Part shown: positions 1 to 9,236 of the stretch, one piece after another | Numbering within the stretch: the stretch's first letter is position 1 | Layout of the letters: every line of letters begins with the position of its first letter | Source of the DNA: Bacteroides intestinalis | GTDB lineage: Bacteria > Bacteroidota > Bacteroidia > Bacteroidales > Bacteroidaceae | Assembly: GCF_902364365.1 (NCBI RefSeq) | Contig: NZ_CABJDN010000005.1 | Location: forward strand, 372,001 to 436,000 | Length of the DNA stretch: 64,000 nucleotides | Direction: 5' to 3' | The notes under the pieces: generated by a model | Told to the model about the DNA's origin: nothing | What the model saw: the letters and a program-made list of their open reading frames with translations, nothing else | Database searches by the model: none | Position numbers and translations under genes: made by a program

Positions 1-3000
1 TGCTTGCGCTGCTGATCGTGGTGGCGGGACTGGTCACACTGGGCATACTCCCCATTGCGCAGTATCCGGACATTACGCCGCCTACCGTTCAGGTCAGCGC
101 CGTCTATCCGGGTGCCAACGCGCAGACAGTGGCCCAAACCGTGGGTATACCCATCGAGCAGCAAGTAAACGGAGTGGAAGGCATGCTTTATATGTCCTCC
201 AATTCCTCCTCATCGGGTGCCTATTCACTCACCATTACTTTTGCCGTCGGAACAGATATCGACATGGCAACCGTACAAGTCCAAAACCGTGTCAGCGTGG
301 CACAGGCTTCATTGCCAACCCCGGTAGTGGTACAGGGAGTAACCGTTCAAAAGCAGTCGTCGAACATCGTGATGTTCCTCACCATGACTTCCGAAAACAA
401 GGAATATGACGGACTATACCTCAGCAACTACGCCACCCTGAACCTTGTCGACCAGTTGACACGCGTACCGGGCGTAGGCGCTGTCAATGTGATGGGAGCG
501 GGAGACTACTCCATGCGTATCTGGCTGGATCCGGCAGCACTGCGTATCCGTAATCTTTCGGCAGCCGATGTTTACCAGGCCATTCAATCACAAAATGTAG
601 AAGTCAGTGCCGGAGCCGTGGGACAACCCCTGCCGGGAAATCCAGCTCCGGGTAACACCAACATCGGCAATGTCTCTTCCGGCAACAATGCCCCTGCCTA
701 TCAATACAGTCTGACGGTGAAAGGGCGACTTTCATCTCCCGAAGAATTCGGCAATATCATCTTACGAACAGAAGCGGGCGGGAGAGTGCTTCGCCTCCGT
801 GATGTGGCTCATATCGACCTTGGCTCCGCGTCCTACAGCGTTGTATCCCAGCTGAACGGGCAACCTACCGCCGCCATTGCCATCTATCAGCAACCGGGTT
901 CCAATTCGCTGGATGTATCCAAAGGCGTGAAAGAGAAGATGCAGGAACTGTCAGAATCGTTCCCCAGCGGCATCCATTACAGTGTAACCCTGGATACGAC
1001 GGACGTCATCCACGCTTCAGTAGACGAAGTGCTGGTAACTTTCCTGGAAACAACCCTGCTTGTAGTGCTCGTCATCTTTCTTTTCCTGCAGAACTGGCGG
1101 GCGGTTATCATTCCGTGTATCACCATTCCCGTATCACTCATCGGCACTCTGGCAGTGATGGCGCTCTTCGGATTCTCCATCAATACACTGACACTGTTCG
1201 GACTGATACTTGCCGTGGCCATTGTGGTGGATGACGCCATTGTGGTAGTGGAAAACTCCACGCGTTTGCTTGATACGGGGCAGTACAGTGCCCGGCAGGC
1301 GGTCATTCAGGCAATGGGAGAGATCACCGGTCCGATTGTGGGCGTAGTGCTGGTGTTGCTTGCCGTATTTATTCCGACAATGCTCGTCAGCGGTATCTCC
1401 GGACAACTTTATAAGCAGTTTGCGCTGACTATTGCTGCCAGCACCGTATTGAGTGGTTTCAACTCGCTGACACTGACTCCGGCATTGTGTGCCTTGATAT
1501 TACAGCCCACGAAACCTGCACAGTCGCCACTTTTCCGGGGCTTCAACTTTGTGTACGACAAGACACAAGGGATATATGATAAAACCGTGGGTTGGTTGCT
1601 CCGGCGTCCTGCTGCTGCACTGTTGTCTTATGCTGGGTTTACGGCACTCGCTGTGATCCTGTTCATGAAGTGGCCCAGTACCTTTATTCCCGAAGAAGAT
1701 GACGGGTATTTCCTTGCCGTGGTGCAATTGCCGCCTGCTTCAAGTCTGGAACGTACAGAAGCTGTCGGACGTGAGATCAATGAAATCCTCAACAGCTATC
1801 CCGAAGTAAAAAATTATATCGGCATATCCGGCTTCTCTGTTATGGGAGGCGGGGAACAGAGTAATTCCGGCACCTATTTCGTTATCTTGAAAAACTGGGA
1901 CGAGCGTAAAGGAAAGGAACATACGGCTCAGTCTGTAGTAAATCGTTTCAATGCACAGGCGTATGGAATTCAGGAAGCAGAAGTTTTTGCCATGGTGCCC
2001 CCTGCCATTCCCGGACTCGGTGCTACGGGCGGCCTACAGCTACAGGTGGAAGATCGTAATAACCTCGGTGCCACAGAAATGCAACATGCCATAGAGACGC
2101 TGATGGCAACCTATCACACCAAACCTGCATTGGCATCCGTCAGCAGTCAGTACCAGGCTAATGTGCCCCAGTATTTCCTGAACATCGACCGGGATAAAGT
2201 ACAATTGATGGGTATTCCGCTGAACAGCGTCTTTACTTCCTTAGGTTACTACATGGGAGCTGCTTATGTGAACGATTTCGTTGAGTTCGGCCGCATCTAT
2301 CAGGTAAAGCTCGGTGCACGGGATCGTGCCCAACGGATCATTGACGATGTACTGAAGTTGAGTGTACAGAATGCATCGGGAGAGATGGTACCGTTTTCAA
2401 CCTTTATGCGGGTGGAGGAACAGTTGGGAATGGACCAGATCAACCGCTACAATATGTATTCCACTGCCTCCGTCACTTGCAACGTAGCCCCGGGAAGCAG
2501 TTCCGGAGAGGCGATACAGCAAATGGAGGCACTCTTTAAGGAGCAACTGGGCGATGAATTTGGTTATGAATGGACGTCAGTAGCTTATCAGGAAACGCAG
2601 GCGGGCACAACGACAACCGTTGTGTTTGTAATGGCGTTACTCGTTGCCTTCCTGGTACTTGCAGCACAGTACGAGAGTTGGACGAGCCCGGTAGCTGCGG
2701 TCATCGGACTTCCGGTAGCATTGTTGGGAGCGATGATTGGCTGTCTCATCATGGGAACACCTGTCAGCATCTATACACAAATCGGTATTATCCTGCTTGT
2801 GGCACTGTCGGCAAAGAATGGTATTCTGATTGTAGAGTTCGCCCGCGATTTCCGTGCGCAAGGCAACTCCATTCGTGATGCGGCATTCCAGGCAGGGCAT
2901 ATCCGCTTGCGGCCTATCCTGATGACATCCCTGGCATTTGTATTCGGTGTGATGCCATTGCTGTTTGCTACGGGTGCAGGAGCGGAAAGCCGTATTGCAC

Positions 3001-3140
3001 TGGGAGCTGCTGTCGTGTTTGGTATGGCACTGAATACATTGCTTGCCACAGTCTATATCCCTAATTTCTATGAGTTGATGCAGAAGATACAGGAAAAATT
3101 GGGAAAGAAGCAGATAGAAGAAAAGACTGAGAAGGTTTAG
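1..3140 (+). CDS. RND multidrug efflux transporter permease (HAE1/AcrB-like), 5' truncated by window edge
   Basis: Inner-membrane proton-driven pump of the AcrB/MexB family, which works with a periplasmic adaptor and a TolC-type channel; both would lie outside the window. The reading frame is open from base 3, so the GTG at 18 is not the real start. Alignment by eye with AcrB (conserved [11 protein letters not shown] segment, then the YPGANAQTV porter motif) suggests fewer than about 20 residues are missing. The proton-relay Asp pair sits in [11 protein letters not shown] (codons 1230-1235) and the length matches the roughly 1,040-residue family norm. Hydrophobic segments occur near the N terminus, at about residues 340-560 and at about 870-1030, as expected for 12 TM helices with two large periplasmic loops. 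The C-terminal tail is charged. Substrate cannot be read from the sequence. Confidence 0.95.
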   Translation, partial: LALLIVVAGLVTLGILPIAQYPDITPPTVQVSAVYPGANAQTVAQTVGIPIEQQVNGVEGMLYMSSNSSSSGAYSLTITFAVGTDIDMATVQVQNRVSVAQASLPTPVVVQGVTVQKQSSNIVMFLTMTSENKEYDGLYLSNYATLNLVDQLTRVPGVGAVNVMGAGDYSMRIWLDPAALRIRNLSAADVYQAIQSQNVEVSAGAVGQPLPGNPAPGNTNIGNVSSGNNAPAYQYSLTVKGRLSSPEEFGNIILRTEAGGRVLRLRDVAHIDLGSASYSVVSQLNGQPTAAIAIYQQPGSNSLDVSKGVKEKMQELSESFPSGIHYSVTLDTTDVIHASVDEVLVTFLETTLLVVLVIFLFLQNWRAVIIPCITIPVSLIGTLAVMALFGFSINTLTLFGLILAVAIVVDDAIVVVENSTRLLDTGQYSARQAVIQAMGEITGPIVGVVLVLLAVFIPTMLVSGISGQLYKQFALTIAASTVLSGFNSLTLTPALCALILQPTKPAQSPLFRGFNFVYDKTQGIYDKTVGWLLRRPAAALLSYAGFTALAVILFMKWPSTFIPEEDDGYFLAVVQLPPASSLERTEAVGREINEILNSYPEVKNYIGISGFSVMGGGEQSNSGTYFVILKNWDERKGKEHTAQSVVNRFNAQAYGIQEAEVFAMVPPAIPGLGATGGLQLQVEDRNNLGATEMQHAIETLMATYHTKPALASVSSQYQANVPQYFLNIDRDKVQLMGIPLNSVFTSLGYYMGAAYVNDFVEFGRIYQVKLGARDRAQRIIDDVLKLSVQNASGEMVPFSTFMRVEEQLGMDQINRYNMYSTASVTCNVAPGSSSGEAIQQMEALFKEQLGDEFGYEWTSVAYQETQAGTTTTVVFVMALLVAFLVLAAQYESWTSPVAAVIGLPVALLGAMIGCLIMGTPVSIYTQIGIILLVALSAKNGILIVEFARDFRAQGNSIRDAAFQAGHIRLRPILMTSLAFVFGVMPLLFATGAGAESRIALGAAVVFGMALNTLLATVYIPNFYELMQKIQEKLGKKQIEEKTEKV

Positions 3141-3184
3141 ACCCTGATTGGGTTCATTGATTTAGATCCTGATTAGTCTCATTG

Positions 3185-3269
3185 AAAAGGGCTACACCCT
3201 TTGCCTCACATGGCTACACCATATCCCCCAAAGGGTGTAGCCATCCGGGGTAAAGGGTGTAGCCCTTTT
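3185..3269. terminator. Nested inverted repeat, probable bidirectional terminator
   Basis: An outer perfect 18-bp stem (3185-3202 with 3252-3269, AAAAGGGCTACACCCTTT and its complement) encloses an inner perfect 10-bp stem (TGGCTACACC 3211-3220 with 3234-3243). The two stems share the core GGCTACACC, so four copies of the core lie in 85 bases. A/T runs flank both ends. It lies between the convergent efflux and nuclease-domain genes, so termination on both strands is the simplest reading. Confidence 0.7.
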
Positions 3270-3278
3270 TAGTGGATA

Positions 3279-3728
3279 TTATAACATCTGATAATCAGGG
3301 ATATCCGGAAGAAAAGTATAGCTATTCCGCTCATAATCCATCCGGCAGCAATAGTGTTGCATTCCATTACTCACTACAAGGTAATCTACTTTCAGCACCA
3401 TATTGTAGCGTGTAATCTGGTCGAACACCGCTTGCGTAATCTCTATGTCCGGTGCTTTATACTCCACAATCATCCGTGCCGTGAGGTCACGACGGTAAAG
3501 CACTGTGTCACAACGTTTCTTCGTTCCGTTGAGCTGTACCTGTACCTCGTTCGCCATCAATGTCTGCGGATATCCTTTATGGTTCAGCAGAAAATGTACG
3601 AAATGCTGGCGTACCCATTCTTCGGGCGTCAGTGCTACATATCGGCGCCGTATCACGTCGAAAATAGCAGGTTTCCCTTCACGGTTCACGACTTTAGCAT
3701 CAAATACAGGTAAGTTTAACGATAACAT
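3279..3728 (-). CDS. Orphan type I restriction HsdR N-terminal (PD-(D/E)XK) domain protein
   Basis: A 149-residue protein consisting only of the nuclease domain found at the N terminus of type I restriction HsdR subunits. Visible motif residues are Asp74 (RCDTV), Glu89-x-Lys91 (VEYKAP) and the Gln104-x3-Tyr108 motif (QITRY) typical of RecB/HsdR-type nucleases. The helicase motor, and HsdM and HsdS genes, are absent nearby, so it is not part of a restriction system here. The gene faces away from AMP nucleosidase. Such stand-alone proteins recur in Bacteroidales. The intact catalytic set suggests an active nuclease or a DNA-binding derivative, but the function is unknown. Confidence 0.8.
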   Translation of the reverse strand: MLSLNLPVFDAKVVNREGKPAIFDVIRRRYVALTPEEWVRQHFVHFLLNHKGYPQTLMANEVQVQLNGTKKRCDTVLYRRDLTARMIVEYKAPDIEITQAVFDQITRYNMVLKVDYLVVSNGMQHYCCRMDYERNSYTFLPDIPDYQML

Positions 3729-3779
3729 ATTGATATGTGATAAGTGATTAACAAATTTCCGAATTCTACTTTTTTATTG

Positions 3780-3787
3780 TACTTTTG
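3780..3787 (+). promoter_or_regulatory. Bacteroides -7 box upstream of AMP nucleosidase
   Basis: TACTTTTG matches TAnnTTTG and lies 56 bases before the ATG at 3843. No convincing -33 TTTG is visible at the usual spacing. Confidence 0.6.
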
Positions 3788-3842
3788 TGAGTTAAATAAT
3801 CGCTCCCTGAAAGTATTTAGGGAACAAATTTAATGAAATCTT

Positions 3843-4619
3843 ATGAAAACAAAGCAAGAAATCGTAGCTAACTGGCTGCCTCGTTACACAAAACGTAAGC
3901 TTGAGGACTTTGGAGAGTATATTCTGTTGACTAACTTCAACAAGTATGTGGATATTTTTGCAGAGAAGTTCAATGTGCCCGTTCTTGGTAAAGACGCTAA
4001 TATGACGTCTGCTTCAGCAGAAGGCATGACCATTATCAACTTTGGTATGGGAAGCCCTAACGCTGCAATTATCATGGATTTACTAAGTGCTATACAGCCC
4101 AAAGCCTGCCTGTTCCTGGGCAAGTGCGGTGGTATCGATAAGAAAAACAGAATAGGGGATCTCATCCTTCCTATCGCCGCCATCCGTGGCGAAGGAACTT
4201 CCAATGACTACTTCCCGCCCGAAGTACCGGCGCTACCGGCATTTATGTTGCAGCGTGCCGTTTCTTCATCCATCCGCGACCATGCCCGCGACTATTGGAC
4301 AGGTACCGTATACACTACCAACCGCCGCATTTGGGAGCATGACGAGGAATTCAAGGAATATCTGAAGAAAACCCGTGCCATGGCCGTTGATATGGAAACA
4401 GCGACTCTCTTCAGTTGCGGTTTTGCCAATCACATCCCTACCGGAGCCATCTTACTGGTTTCTGACCAGCCAATGATTCCTGAAGGAGTGAAAACCGATA
4501 AAAGCGATAATCTGGTTACCCAAAATTATGTAACCGAGCACGTTGAAATCGGTATCGCATCCCTGCGTATGATTATCGACGAGAAGAAAACCGTAAAACA
4601 TCTGAAATTCGACTGGTAA
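3843..4619 (+). CDS. amn: AMP nucleosidase (short form)
   Basis: Predicted to hydrolyse AMP to adenine and ribose 5-phosphate in purine salvage. The protein has 258 residues and the nucleoside phosphorylase/nucleosidase fold: FGMGSPNA (67-74), GKCGGID (93-99), the VDMETA substrate-binding signature (182-187) and an SDQP loop with Asp208. Only the catalytic domain is present; the N-terminal regulatory domain of the long (about 480-residue) enterobacterial Amn is missing. holA follows after 8 bases, so the two are probably co-transcribed. A purine nucleoside phosphorylase is the main alternative, but the whole sequence resembles the proteins annotated as AMP nucleosidase in Bacteroidota. Confidence 0.85.
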   Translation: MKTKQEIVANWLPRYTKRKLEDFGEYILLTNFNKYVDIFAEKFNVPVLGKDANMTSASAEGMTIINFGMGSPNAAIIMDLLSAIQPKACLFLGKCGGIDKKNRIGDLILPIAAIRGEGTSNDYFPPEVPALPAFMLQRAVSSSIRDHARDYWTGTVYTTNRRIWEHDEEFKEYLKKTRAMAVDMETATLFSCGFANHIPTGAILLVSDQPMIPEGVKTDKSDNLVTQNYVTEHVEIGIASLRMIIDEKKTVKHLKFDW

Positions 4620-4627
4620 AAACGAAT

Positions 4628-5647
4628 ATGGCAAAACAGGAAATCACGTGTGATGACATCTTAAAGGAACTGAGAGCGAAGCAATACCGTCCCGTCTATT
4701 ATCTCATGGGCGAGGAACCCTATTACATCGACCTCATTGCCGACTATATAACAGACAATATTCTGACCGAAACGGAAAAGGAGTTCAACCTGACCGTTGT
4801 CTACGGGGCAGATGTGGATATAGCTACCGTTATTAATGCCGCCAAGCGTTATCCGATGATGTCCGAGCATCAGGTGGTGGTGGTAAAGGAAGCGCAGAAT
4901 ATCCGTAATATGGAGGAACTTTCTTATTACCTCCAAAAACCGCTGCTTTCTACCATATTAGTAATATGCCATAAACATGGCGTATTGGACCGAAGAAAGA
5001 AGCTGGCTGCCGAAATCGAAAAGACTGGTGTCCTGTTTGAATCTAAAAAAGTGAAGGATGCCCAACTACCGGCATTCATCACTTCTTATATGAAACGCAA
5101 AGGTATCGACGTGGAACCTAAAGCCACTGCCATGCTGGCCGATTTCGTTGGCGCCGACCTCAGTCGCCTCACGGGGGAGCTGGAAAAACTGAGCATTACA
5201 CTTCCAAAAGGTCATACACGCGTTACCCCCGAACAGATAGAGAAGAACATTGGTATCAGTAAGGACTATAATAACTTCGAATTACGTAGTGCTCTCGTTG
5301 AAAAGGATGTCCTGAAAGCTAATAAGATAATAAAATATTTTGAAGAAAATCCGAAGACAAATCCAATTCAAATGACTTTATCTTTACTTTTTGGATTCTT
5401 TTCTAACTTGATGTTGGCCTATTATGCCCCTGAAAAATCGGAGCAAGGCATAGCCAACATGTTGGGACTACGTACCCCCTGGCAGGCCAAAGACTATCTC
5501 TCAGCTATGCGCCGATATAATGGAGTAAAGACCATGCAAATTATCGGAGAAATACGATATGCAGATGCAAAATCTAAAGGAGTGGGAAATCCATCTTTAA
5601 GTGACGGGGATATTCTTCGCGAACTGGTCTTCAAGATCCTGCATTAA
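4628..5647 (+). CDS. holA: DNA polymerase III subunit delta
   Basis: Clamp-loader subunit that opens the sliding beta clamp. The protein has 339 residues, the usual length. The N-terminal domain carries the delta signature (YLMGEEPYYIDLIADY near residue 25), without a functional Walker A as expected for delta. A middle helical domain and the C-terminal collar domain (LRTPWQAKDY, then DILRELVFKIL) follow. The start is the ATG 8 bases after the AMP nucleosidase stop, pointing to translational coupling or a shared transcript. The gene ends at the edge of the long AT-rich gap and no clear terminator follows. Confidence 0.93.
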   Translation: MAKQEITCDDILKELRAKQYRPVYYLMGEEPYYIDLIADYITDNILTETEKEFNLTVVYGADVDIATVINAAKRYPMMSEHQVVVVKEAQNIRNMEELSYYLQKPLLSTILVICHKHGVLDRRKKLAAEIEKTGVLFESKKVKDAQLPAFITSYMKRKGIDVEPKATAMLADFVGADLSRLTGELEKLSITLPKGHTRVTPEQIEKNIGISKDYNNFELRSALVEKDVLKANKIIKYFEENPKTNPIQMTLSLLFGFFSNLMLAYYAPEKSEQGIANMLGLRTPWQAKDYLSAMRRYNGVKTMQIIGEIRYADAKSKGVGNPSLSDGDILRELVFKILH

Positions 5648-5796
5648 TAGCTTTTTTCTTCTATATACTCTTCATTAAACAAGAAATTTAGCTTTTCCTT
5701 CACCCCCTTCCACCGTTCCCAAACGTACTGTTCATAGGTAATAGAGTGTGGAAGGGTATCTGAAATACATACAACATATTCGCTGAAACAGATGGT
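5644..5796 (-). pseudogene. Possible 3' remnant of an unidentified gene
   Basis: On the minus strand an open frame of 50 codons ends at TAA 5644-5646, overlapping the holA stop. The translation (tail ...EQYVWERWKGVKEKLNFLF..., then NEEYIEEKSY) has protein-like composition, unlike the AT-rich DNA beyond it. The frame is closed upstream by TAG at 5797-5799 and has no ATG, so it looks like the stump of a decayed gene. It could also be chance; I do not recognise the family. Confidence 0.3.
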
Positions 5797-5872
5797 CTAT
5801 ATACAATGAACAGACCATTTATCTGATATAAACACATGGTCTATTTAATGCAAATAGACCATGTGTTTATAT
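5792..5872. repeat. Palindrome cluster built on ATGGTCTAT
   Basis: ATGGTCT (5792-5798) pairs with AGACCAT (5812-5818). Immediately after, a perfect 21-bp inverted repeat (5826-5846 with 5852-5872) has a 5-base loop and contains ATGGTCTAT/ATAGACCAT again. No T-run follows the larger stem, so it does not look like a standard intrinsic terminator for holA. Confidence 0.75.
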
Positions 5873-6463
5873 ATAATATAATCTCCTGTCCCGAGTAAAG
5901 CAGGCATATTTTTATAGGAAAACAATATACTTTTTCTAAGAAAAAGGAAAATTATATTTAGAAAGTGGTCAGCAGATCAATAGAAATAGATCGTCTATTT
6001 CTTATTTTAGAAGAGATTATACTTGTTAACTATATCAGCAATAATAGAGAAGTAAATGCCATTTTCACTATCATTATGTCATTTCGCACTTAAAAAGGGG
6101 TTATTTTTCTAGAATGAGAGAAAATTAAAACTAAAAAATAGGGTATAATACACTGTATTACAATTAAATATACTCAAAATAAGCTCCTGAGAATTAAGAA
6201 ATTCCAAGTTCATGATCATTTATACAGAAATAAAGCAAGGATTTACAATTACGAAGACTTTAGAACATATCAATTGAACTTTCCTTATTTTAGTGTAACA
6301 AATTCTTTCTGTAATATCGAATCTATCATCAAGAATAAATGCAATTAGAAAAGGAAATAGTTGTTATTTCAACTATGAAATATTAAAAAAGTAATATCTT
6401 TATATTTACAATTGAATATATAACAATTATGTATATAACAAATGTAATCAAAAGATATAATAC

Positions 6464-6880
6464 ACAATTGTAATAATACTGTTTTTAATGAGATAATGAT
6501 AAAATAACAAAAGTAATAGGATAGGGGTTAACGAGGAGTAAAAACACAATTAAATTGCTAATAATCAGTGTATATATAACAATTTATATGATCTAACAGT
6601 TCATAAATAGAGAAATCAATGGGAAAACAATTGTAATATGGAATATATCACGTAGAAAATCTAAATTTAGATACATAATAACCAATAATATACATAGTTT
6701 TATTAAAGTAAAAATATGGGTTAAAAATCTAGGTAATATATATCATTACATTTATGCAAATAACATATGAAATAATCAACATACAATTGTAATATGAAAG
6801 AATTTACATTTTTAATTTGCTTTTGTAATTTCATTTTTTTACTTTTGTAATCCAAAAGAAAATCAATACAATTGTAAATA
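6464..6880. repeat. Four-copy ACAATTGTAA operator-like array
   Basis: Copies at 6464-6475, 6627-6638, 6783-6794 (all ACAATTGTAATA) and 6868-6880 (ACAATTGTAAATA). The core ACAATTGT is palindromic. The last copy lies between the -7 box (6840-6847) and the start codon at 6901, the usual place for an autoregulatory operator. That the neighbouring XRE protein binds them is inference. Confidence 0.6.
6816..6847 (+). promoter_or_regulatory. Bacteroides promoter of the XRE regulator
   Basis: TTTG at 6816-6819, a 20-base spacer, then TACTTTTG at 6840-6847: a full match to the Bacteroidota sigma-ABfr consensus. The expected start site is near 6854, giving a leader of about 45 bases that contains an ACAATTGTAA box. 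Confidence 0.75.
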
Positions 6881-6900
6881 TCACCTATATCGCAACAGTT

Positions 6901-7380
6901 ATGAGCATAAAAGATAGGTTCAAAATGATCATGGATCGGGAAAAATTAACCGCAGGCGCATTTGCCGAAAGTATTGGTGTAGCTCAAGCTACCATCTCAC
7001 ATATTTTAGGTCCGCGTAATAAGTATCCAAGTACAGAAGTTATTCTTCGCCTACATCAAAGATATAATGATATAAATTTGGAATGGTTACTTACCGGACA
7101 AGGTGAAATGAGTAATACGTCTTCCGATTCTGACTCTTCTATCGAGAGCGGATTCGACTATCCATTATTCGCTGAGAATTCCGTAAATCCGTCCAAAGAG
7201 ACAGGTCCGGCCGAAAATCGCAAGGAAATCGCATTAGAAACGCCTGTAAATGCCACTAAAGAGGTTGTAAAACAAGAGATTATCTATAAAGAAAGGCCTT
7301 CCAGAAAAATCACTGAAATAAGAATTTTCTTCGACGATAATACGTACGAGACGTTTAAACCCGAAAAGCAAGGCTCATAA
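6901..7380 (+). CDS. XRE-family helix-turn-helix transcriptional regulator
   Basis: A 159-residue protein. Residues about 5-65 form a Cro/CI-type HTH (AGAFAESIGVAQATISHIL as helices 2-3, then the LEWLLTGQGEM tail common in this class). The rest is a polar, Ser/Glu/Lys-rich linker and a short beta-type segment (KITEIRIFFDDNTYETF) that may mediate dimerization or protein contact; there is no peptidase or CI-like autocleavage domain. It is transcribed alone from a consensus promoter preceded by 1.2 kb of non-coding DNA with four palindromic boxes, suggesting autoregulation. pyrK follows but has its own promoter. Targets are unknown. Confidence 0.85.
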   Translation: MSIKDRFKMIMDREKLTAGAFAESIGVAQATISHILGPRNKYPSTEVILRLHQRYNDINLEWLLTGQGEMSNTSSDSDSSIESGFDYPLFAENSVNPSKETGPAENRKEIALETPVNATKEVVKQEIIYKERPSRKITEIRIFFDDNTYETFKPEKQGS

Positions 7381-7401
7381 ATGGCTATTTGCACAATTTC
7401 C

Positions 7402-7490
7402 CGTATCTTTGGATAAGATAAGCATCTCAGCATAACTTTTTCATGCAAGCATGAAAGTTCTGCATTCGATTTGCATTATCTTTGTACCCT
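7402..7490 (+). promoter_or_regulatory. Copy 1 of a shared promoter element, upstream of pyrK
   Basis: About 85 bases nearly identical to 48562-48653 upstream of the sigma-54 two-component operon. It includes an inverted repeat centred on CATGCAAGCATG (arms extend to AACTTT...AAAGTT) and ends in a -7 box TATCTTTG (7477-7484). The -7 box lies inside the longest possible pyrK frame, which supports a later start codon. Confidence 0.75.
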
Positions 7491-7521
7491 AAAGATAAAA
7501 TTCACTTCTTTATATAGGATA

Positions 7522-8298
7522 ATGAAAAAATACATTTTAGATTTGACAGTGACTGAGAACGTCCGACTGCACGCTAATTATGTGCTGTTGAAACTGACGT
7601 CTCCGTCTCCACTTCCGGATATGCTTCCGGGACAATTTGCGGAAATACGTGTGGACGGATCTCCAACTACTTTCTTGCGCCGCCCCATTTCCATTAATTA
7701 TGTAGATAGACAACGCAATGAAGTGTGGTTTCTGATCCAACTGATTGGAGACGGAACCAGGCAATTAGGCGAAGCAAAAGCCGGAGATACGGTCAATGTA
7801 GTACTTCCTTTGGGAAATGGCTTCACAATGCCTGAAAAGGCTTCTGATAAGCTTCTGTTAGTAGGTGGAGGTGTTGGTACAGCTCCCATGCTTTATCTGG
7901 GCGAGCAATTAGCTAAAAACGGCAGTAAACCGACGTTCCTTCTGGGAGCAAGAAGCGATAAGGACTTGCTGCAACTGGAGCAGTTTGCAGCTTATGGTGA
8001 TGTATATACGACTACCGAGGACGGCAGTCATGGCGAAAAGGGATATGTGACACAACATTCCATATTGAATAAGGTGCAATTCGAGCAGATTTACACTTGT
8101 GGTCCTAAGCCTATGATGATGGCAGTGGCTAAATATGCCAAAAGTAAAGATATAGCCTGTGAAGTATCATTGGAAAATACAATGGCGTGTGGTATAGGCG
8201 CTTGCCTCTGTTGTGTGGAAAATACAACGGAAGGGCATTTATGTGTATGTAAAGAAGGTCCGGTTTTTAATATAAACAAACTATTATGGCAGATTTAA
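7522..8298 (+). CDS. pyrK: Dihydroorotate dehydrogenase B, electron-transfer subunit
   Basis: The FAD/[2Fe-2S] subunit that passes electrons from dihydroorotate oxidation to NAD+ in pyrimidine synthesis. The protein has 258 residues: FAD-binding RRPISI (53-58), NAD-binding [12 protein letters not shown] (112-123) and a C-terminal 2Fe-2S cysteine cluster (Cys223, 228, 230/231 and 241/243 in [10 protein letters not shown]...HLCVC). The frame is open back to a TTG at 7471, but a -7 box (7477-7484) lies within that extension, so ATG 7522 is the start. It overlaps pyrD by 13 bases, consistent with coupled synthesis of the two subunits. Confidence 0.93.
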   Translation: MKKYILDLTVTENVRLHANYVLLKLTSPSPLPDMLPGQFAEIRVDGSPTTFLRRPISINYVDRQRNEVWFLIQLIGDGTRQLGEAKAGDTVNVVLPLGNGFTMPEKASDKLLLVGGGVGTAPMLYLGEQLAKNGSKPTFLLGARSDKDLLQLEQFAAYGDVYTTTEDGSHGEKGYVTQHSILNKVQFEQIYTCGPKPMMMAVAKYAKSKDIACEVSLENTMACGIGACLCCVENTTEGHLCVCKEGPVFNINKLLWQI

Positions 8299-9197
8299 GT
8301 GTAAACATTGGAGAATTACAAATGAAGAATCCGGTGATGACGGCTTCCGGCACATTTGGATATGGTGAAGAGTTTGCCGATTTCATTGATATTACGCGAA
8401 TAGGTGGTATAATTGTAAAGGGAACGACTCTTCACAAACGTGAAGGTAACCCATATCCGCGTATGGCAGAGACTCCATCAGGTATGTTAAACGCTGTGGG
8501 ACTGCAAAATAAGGGAGTAAATTACTTTGTTGAACAGATATATCCGCGTATTAAGGACATCGAAACCAATATGATTGTAAATGTTTCGGGGTCTGCCATA
8601 GAAGATTATGTAAAAACAGCGGAAGCCATTAACGAACTTGACAAAATTCCTGCCATTGAATTGAACATCTCTTGCCCTAATGTGAAGCAAGGTGGAATGG
8701 CTTTTGGCGTCACTGCAAAAGGAGCCGAAGAAGTGGTGAAAGCTGTGCGCGCAGCTTACAAAAAGACACTTATCGTGAAGCTGTCTCCCAACGTGACAAG
8801 CATCGCTGAAATAGCCCGTGCAGTAGAAAATGGCGGTGCAGACAGCGTTTCATTAATTAATACATTGCTTGGAATGGCTATAGACGCGGAACGCAGGCGT
8901 CCTATACTCTCTACCGTAACAGGTGGTATGTCTGGAGCAGCAGTAAAACCAATCGCACTCCGTATGGTATGGCAAGTTGCTCAGGCGGTAAAAATACCTG
9001 TCATAGGTTTAGGAGGTATCATGAACTGGAAAGACGCAGTGGAATTTATGCTCGCCGGAGCTTCAGCCATCCAAATCGGTACGGCAAATTTCATCGATCC
9101 GGCAGTTACAATTAAAGTAGCGGAAGGTATAAACGACTATCTCGATAGACACGGATATAAGTCCGTGAAAGAAATTATCGGTGCGCTTGAGGTATAA
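8286..9197 (+). CDS. pyrD: Dihydroorotate dehydrogenase B, catalytic subunit
   Basis: FMN enzyme that oxidises dihydroorotate to orotate, the fourth step of UMP synthesis. The protein has 303 residues and a TIM-barrel fold. The class 1B base Cys130 is present in [12 protein letters not shown], as are the FMN/substrate loops [13 protein letters not shown] (15-27), IVKLSPNVT and the phosphate-binding [19 protein letters not shown]. It forms a heterotetramer with PyrK, whose gene it overlaps. A bidirectional terminator at 9237-9267 ends the operon. Confidence 0.95.
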   Translation: MADLSVNIGELQMKNPVMTASGTFGYGEEFADFIDITRIGGIIVKGTTLHKREGNPYPRMAETPSGMLNAVGLQNKGVNYFVEQIYPRIKDIETNMIVNVSGSAIEDYVKTAEAINELDKIPAIELNISCPNVKQGGMAFGVTAKGAEEVVKAVRAAYKKTLIVKLSPNVTSIAEIARAVENGGADSVSLINTLLGMAIDAERRRPILSTVTGGMSGAAVKPIALRMVWQVAQAVKIPVIGLGGIMNWKDAVEFMLAGASAIQIGTANFIDPAVTIKVAEGINDYLDRHGYKSVKEIIGALEV

Positions 9198-9236
9198 CTA
9201 ATAACAAGTGAATATCATTCGCACCTGTTTTACATA

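Larger units (their letters stand above)
5648..6900. other. 1.25-kb AT-rich non-coding region before the XRE regulator
   Basis: No credible gene is visible here apart from the possible remnant at its left end. Composition is far more AT-rich than the flanks. Contents: a cluster of ATGGTCTAT/ATAGACCAT palindromes (5792-5872); a smaller palindrome AAATAGA-tcg-TCTATTT (5984-6000); and four ACAATTGTAA boxes starting at 6464, 6627, 6783 and 6868, with degenerate relatives between. The promoter of the downstream gene is at 6816-6847. Confidence 0.7.

Noticed and set aside
3279..3728. Part of a type I restriction-modification system
   Set aside because: No motor domain, hsdM or hsdS is present in the flanking genes.
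5792..5872. Invertible promoter flanked by inverted repeats
   Set aside because: The arms are separated by only 5 bases, so there is no invertible segment, and no recombinase gene is nearby.
7471..7521. N-terminal extension of PyrK from a TTG codon
   Set aside because: The promoter -7 box is inside it and the family begins at [10 protein letters not shown].
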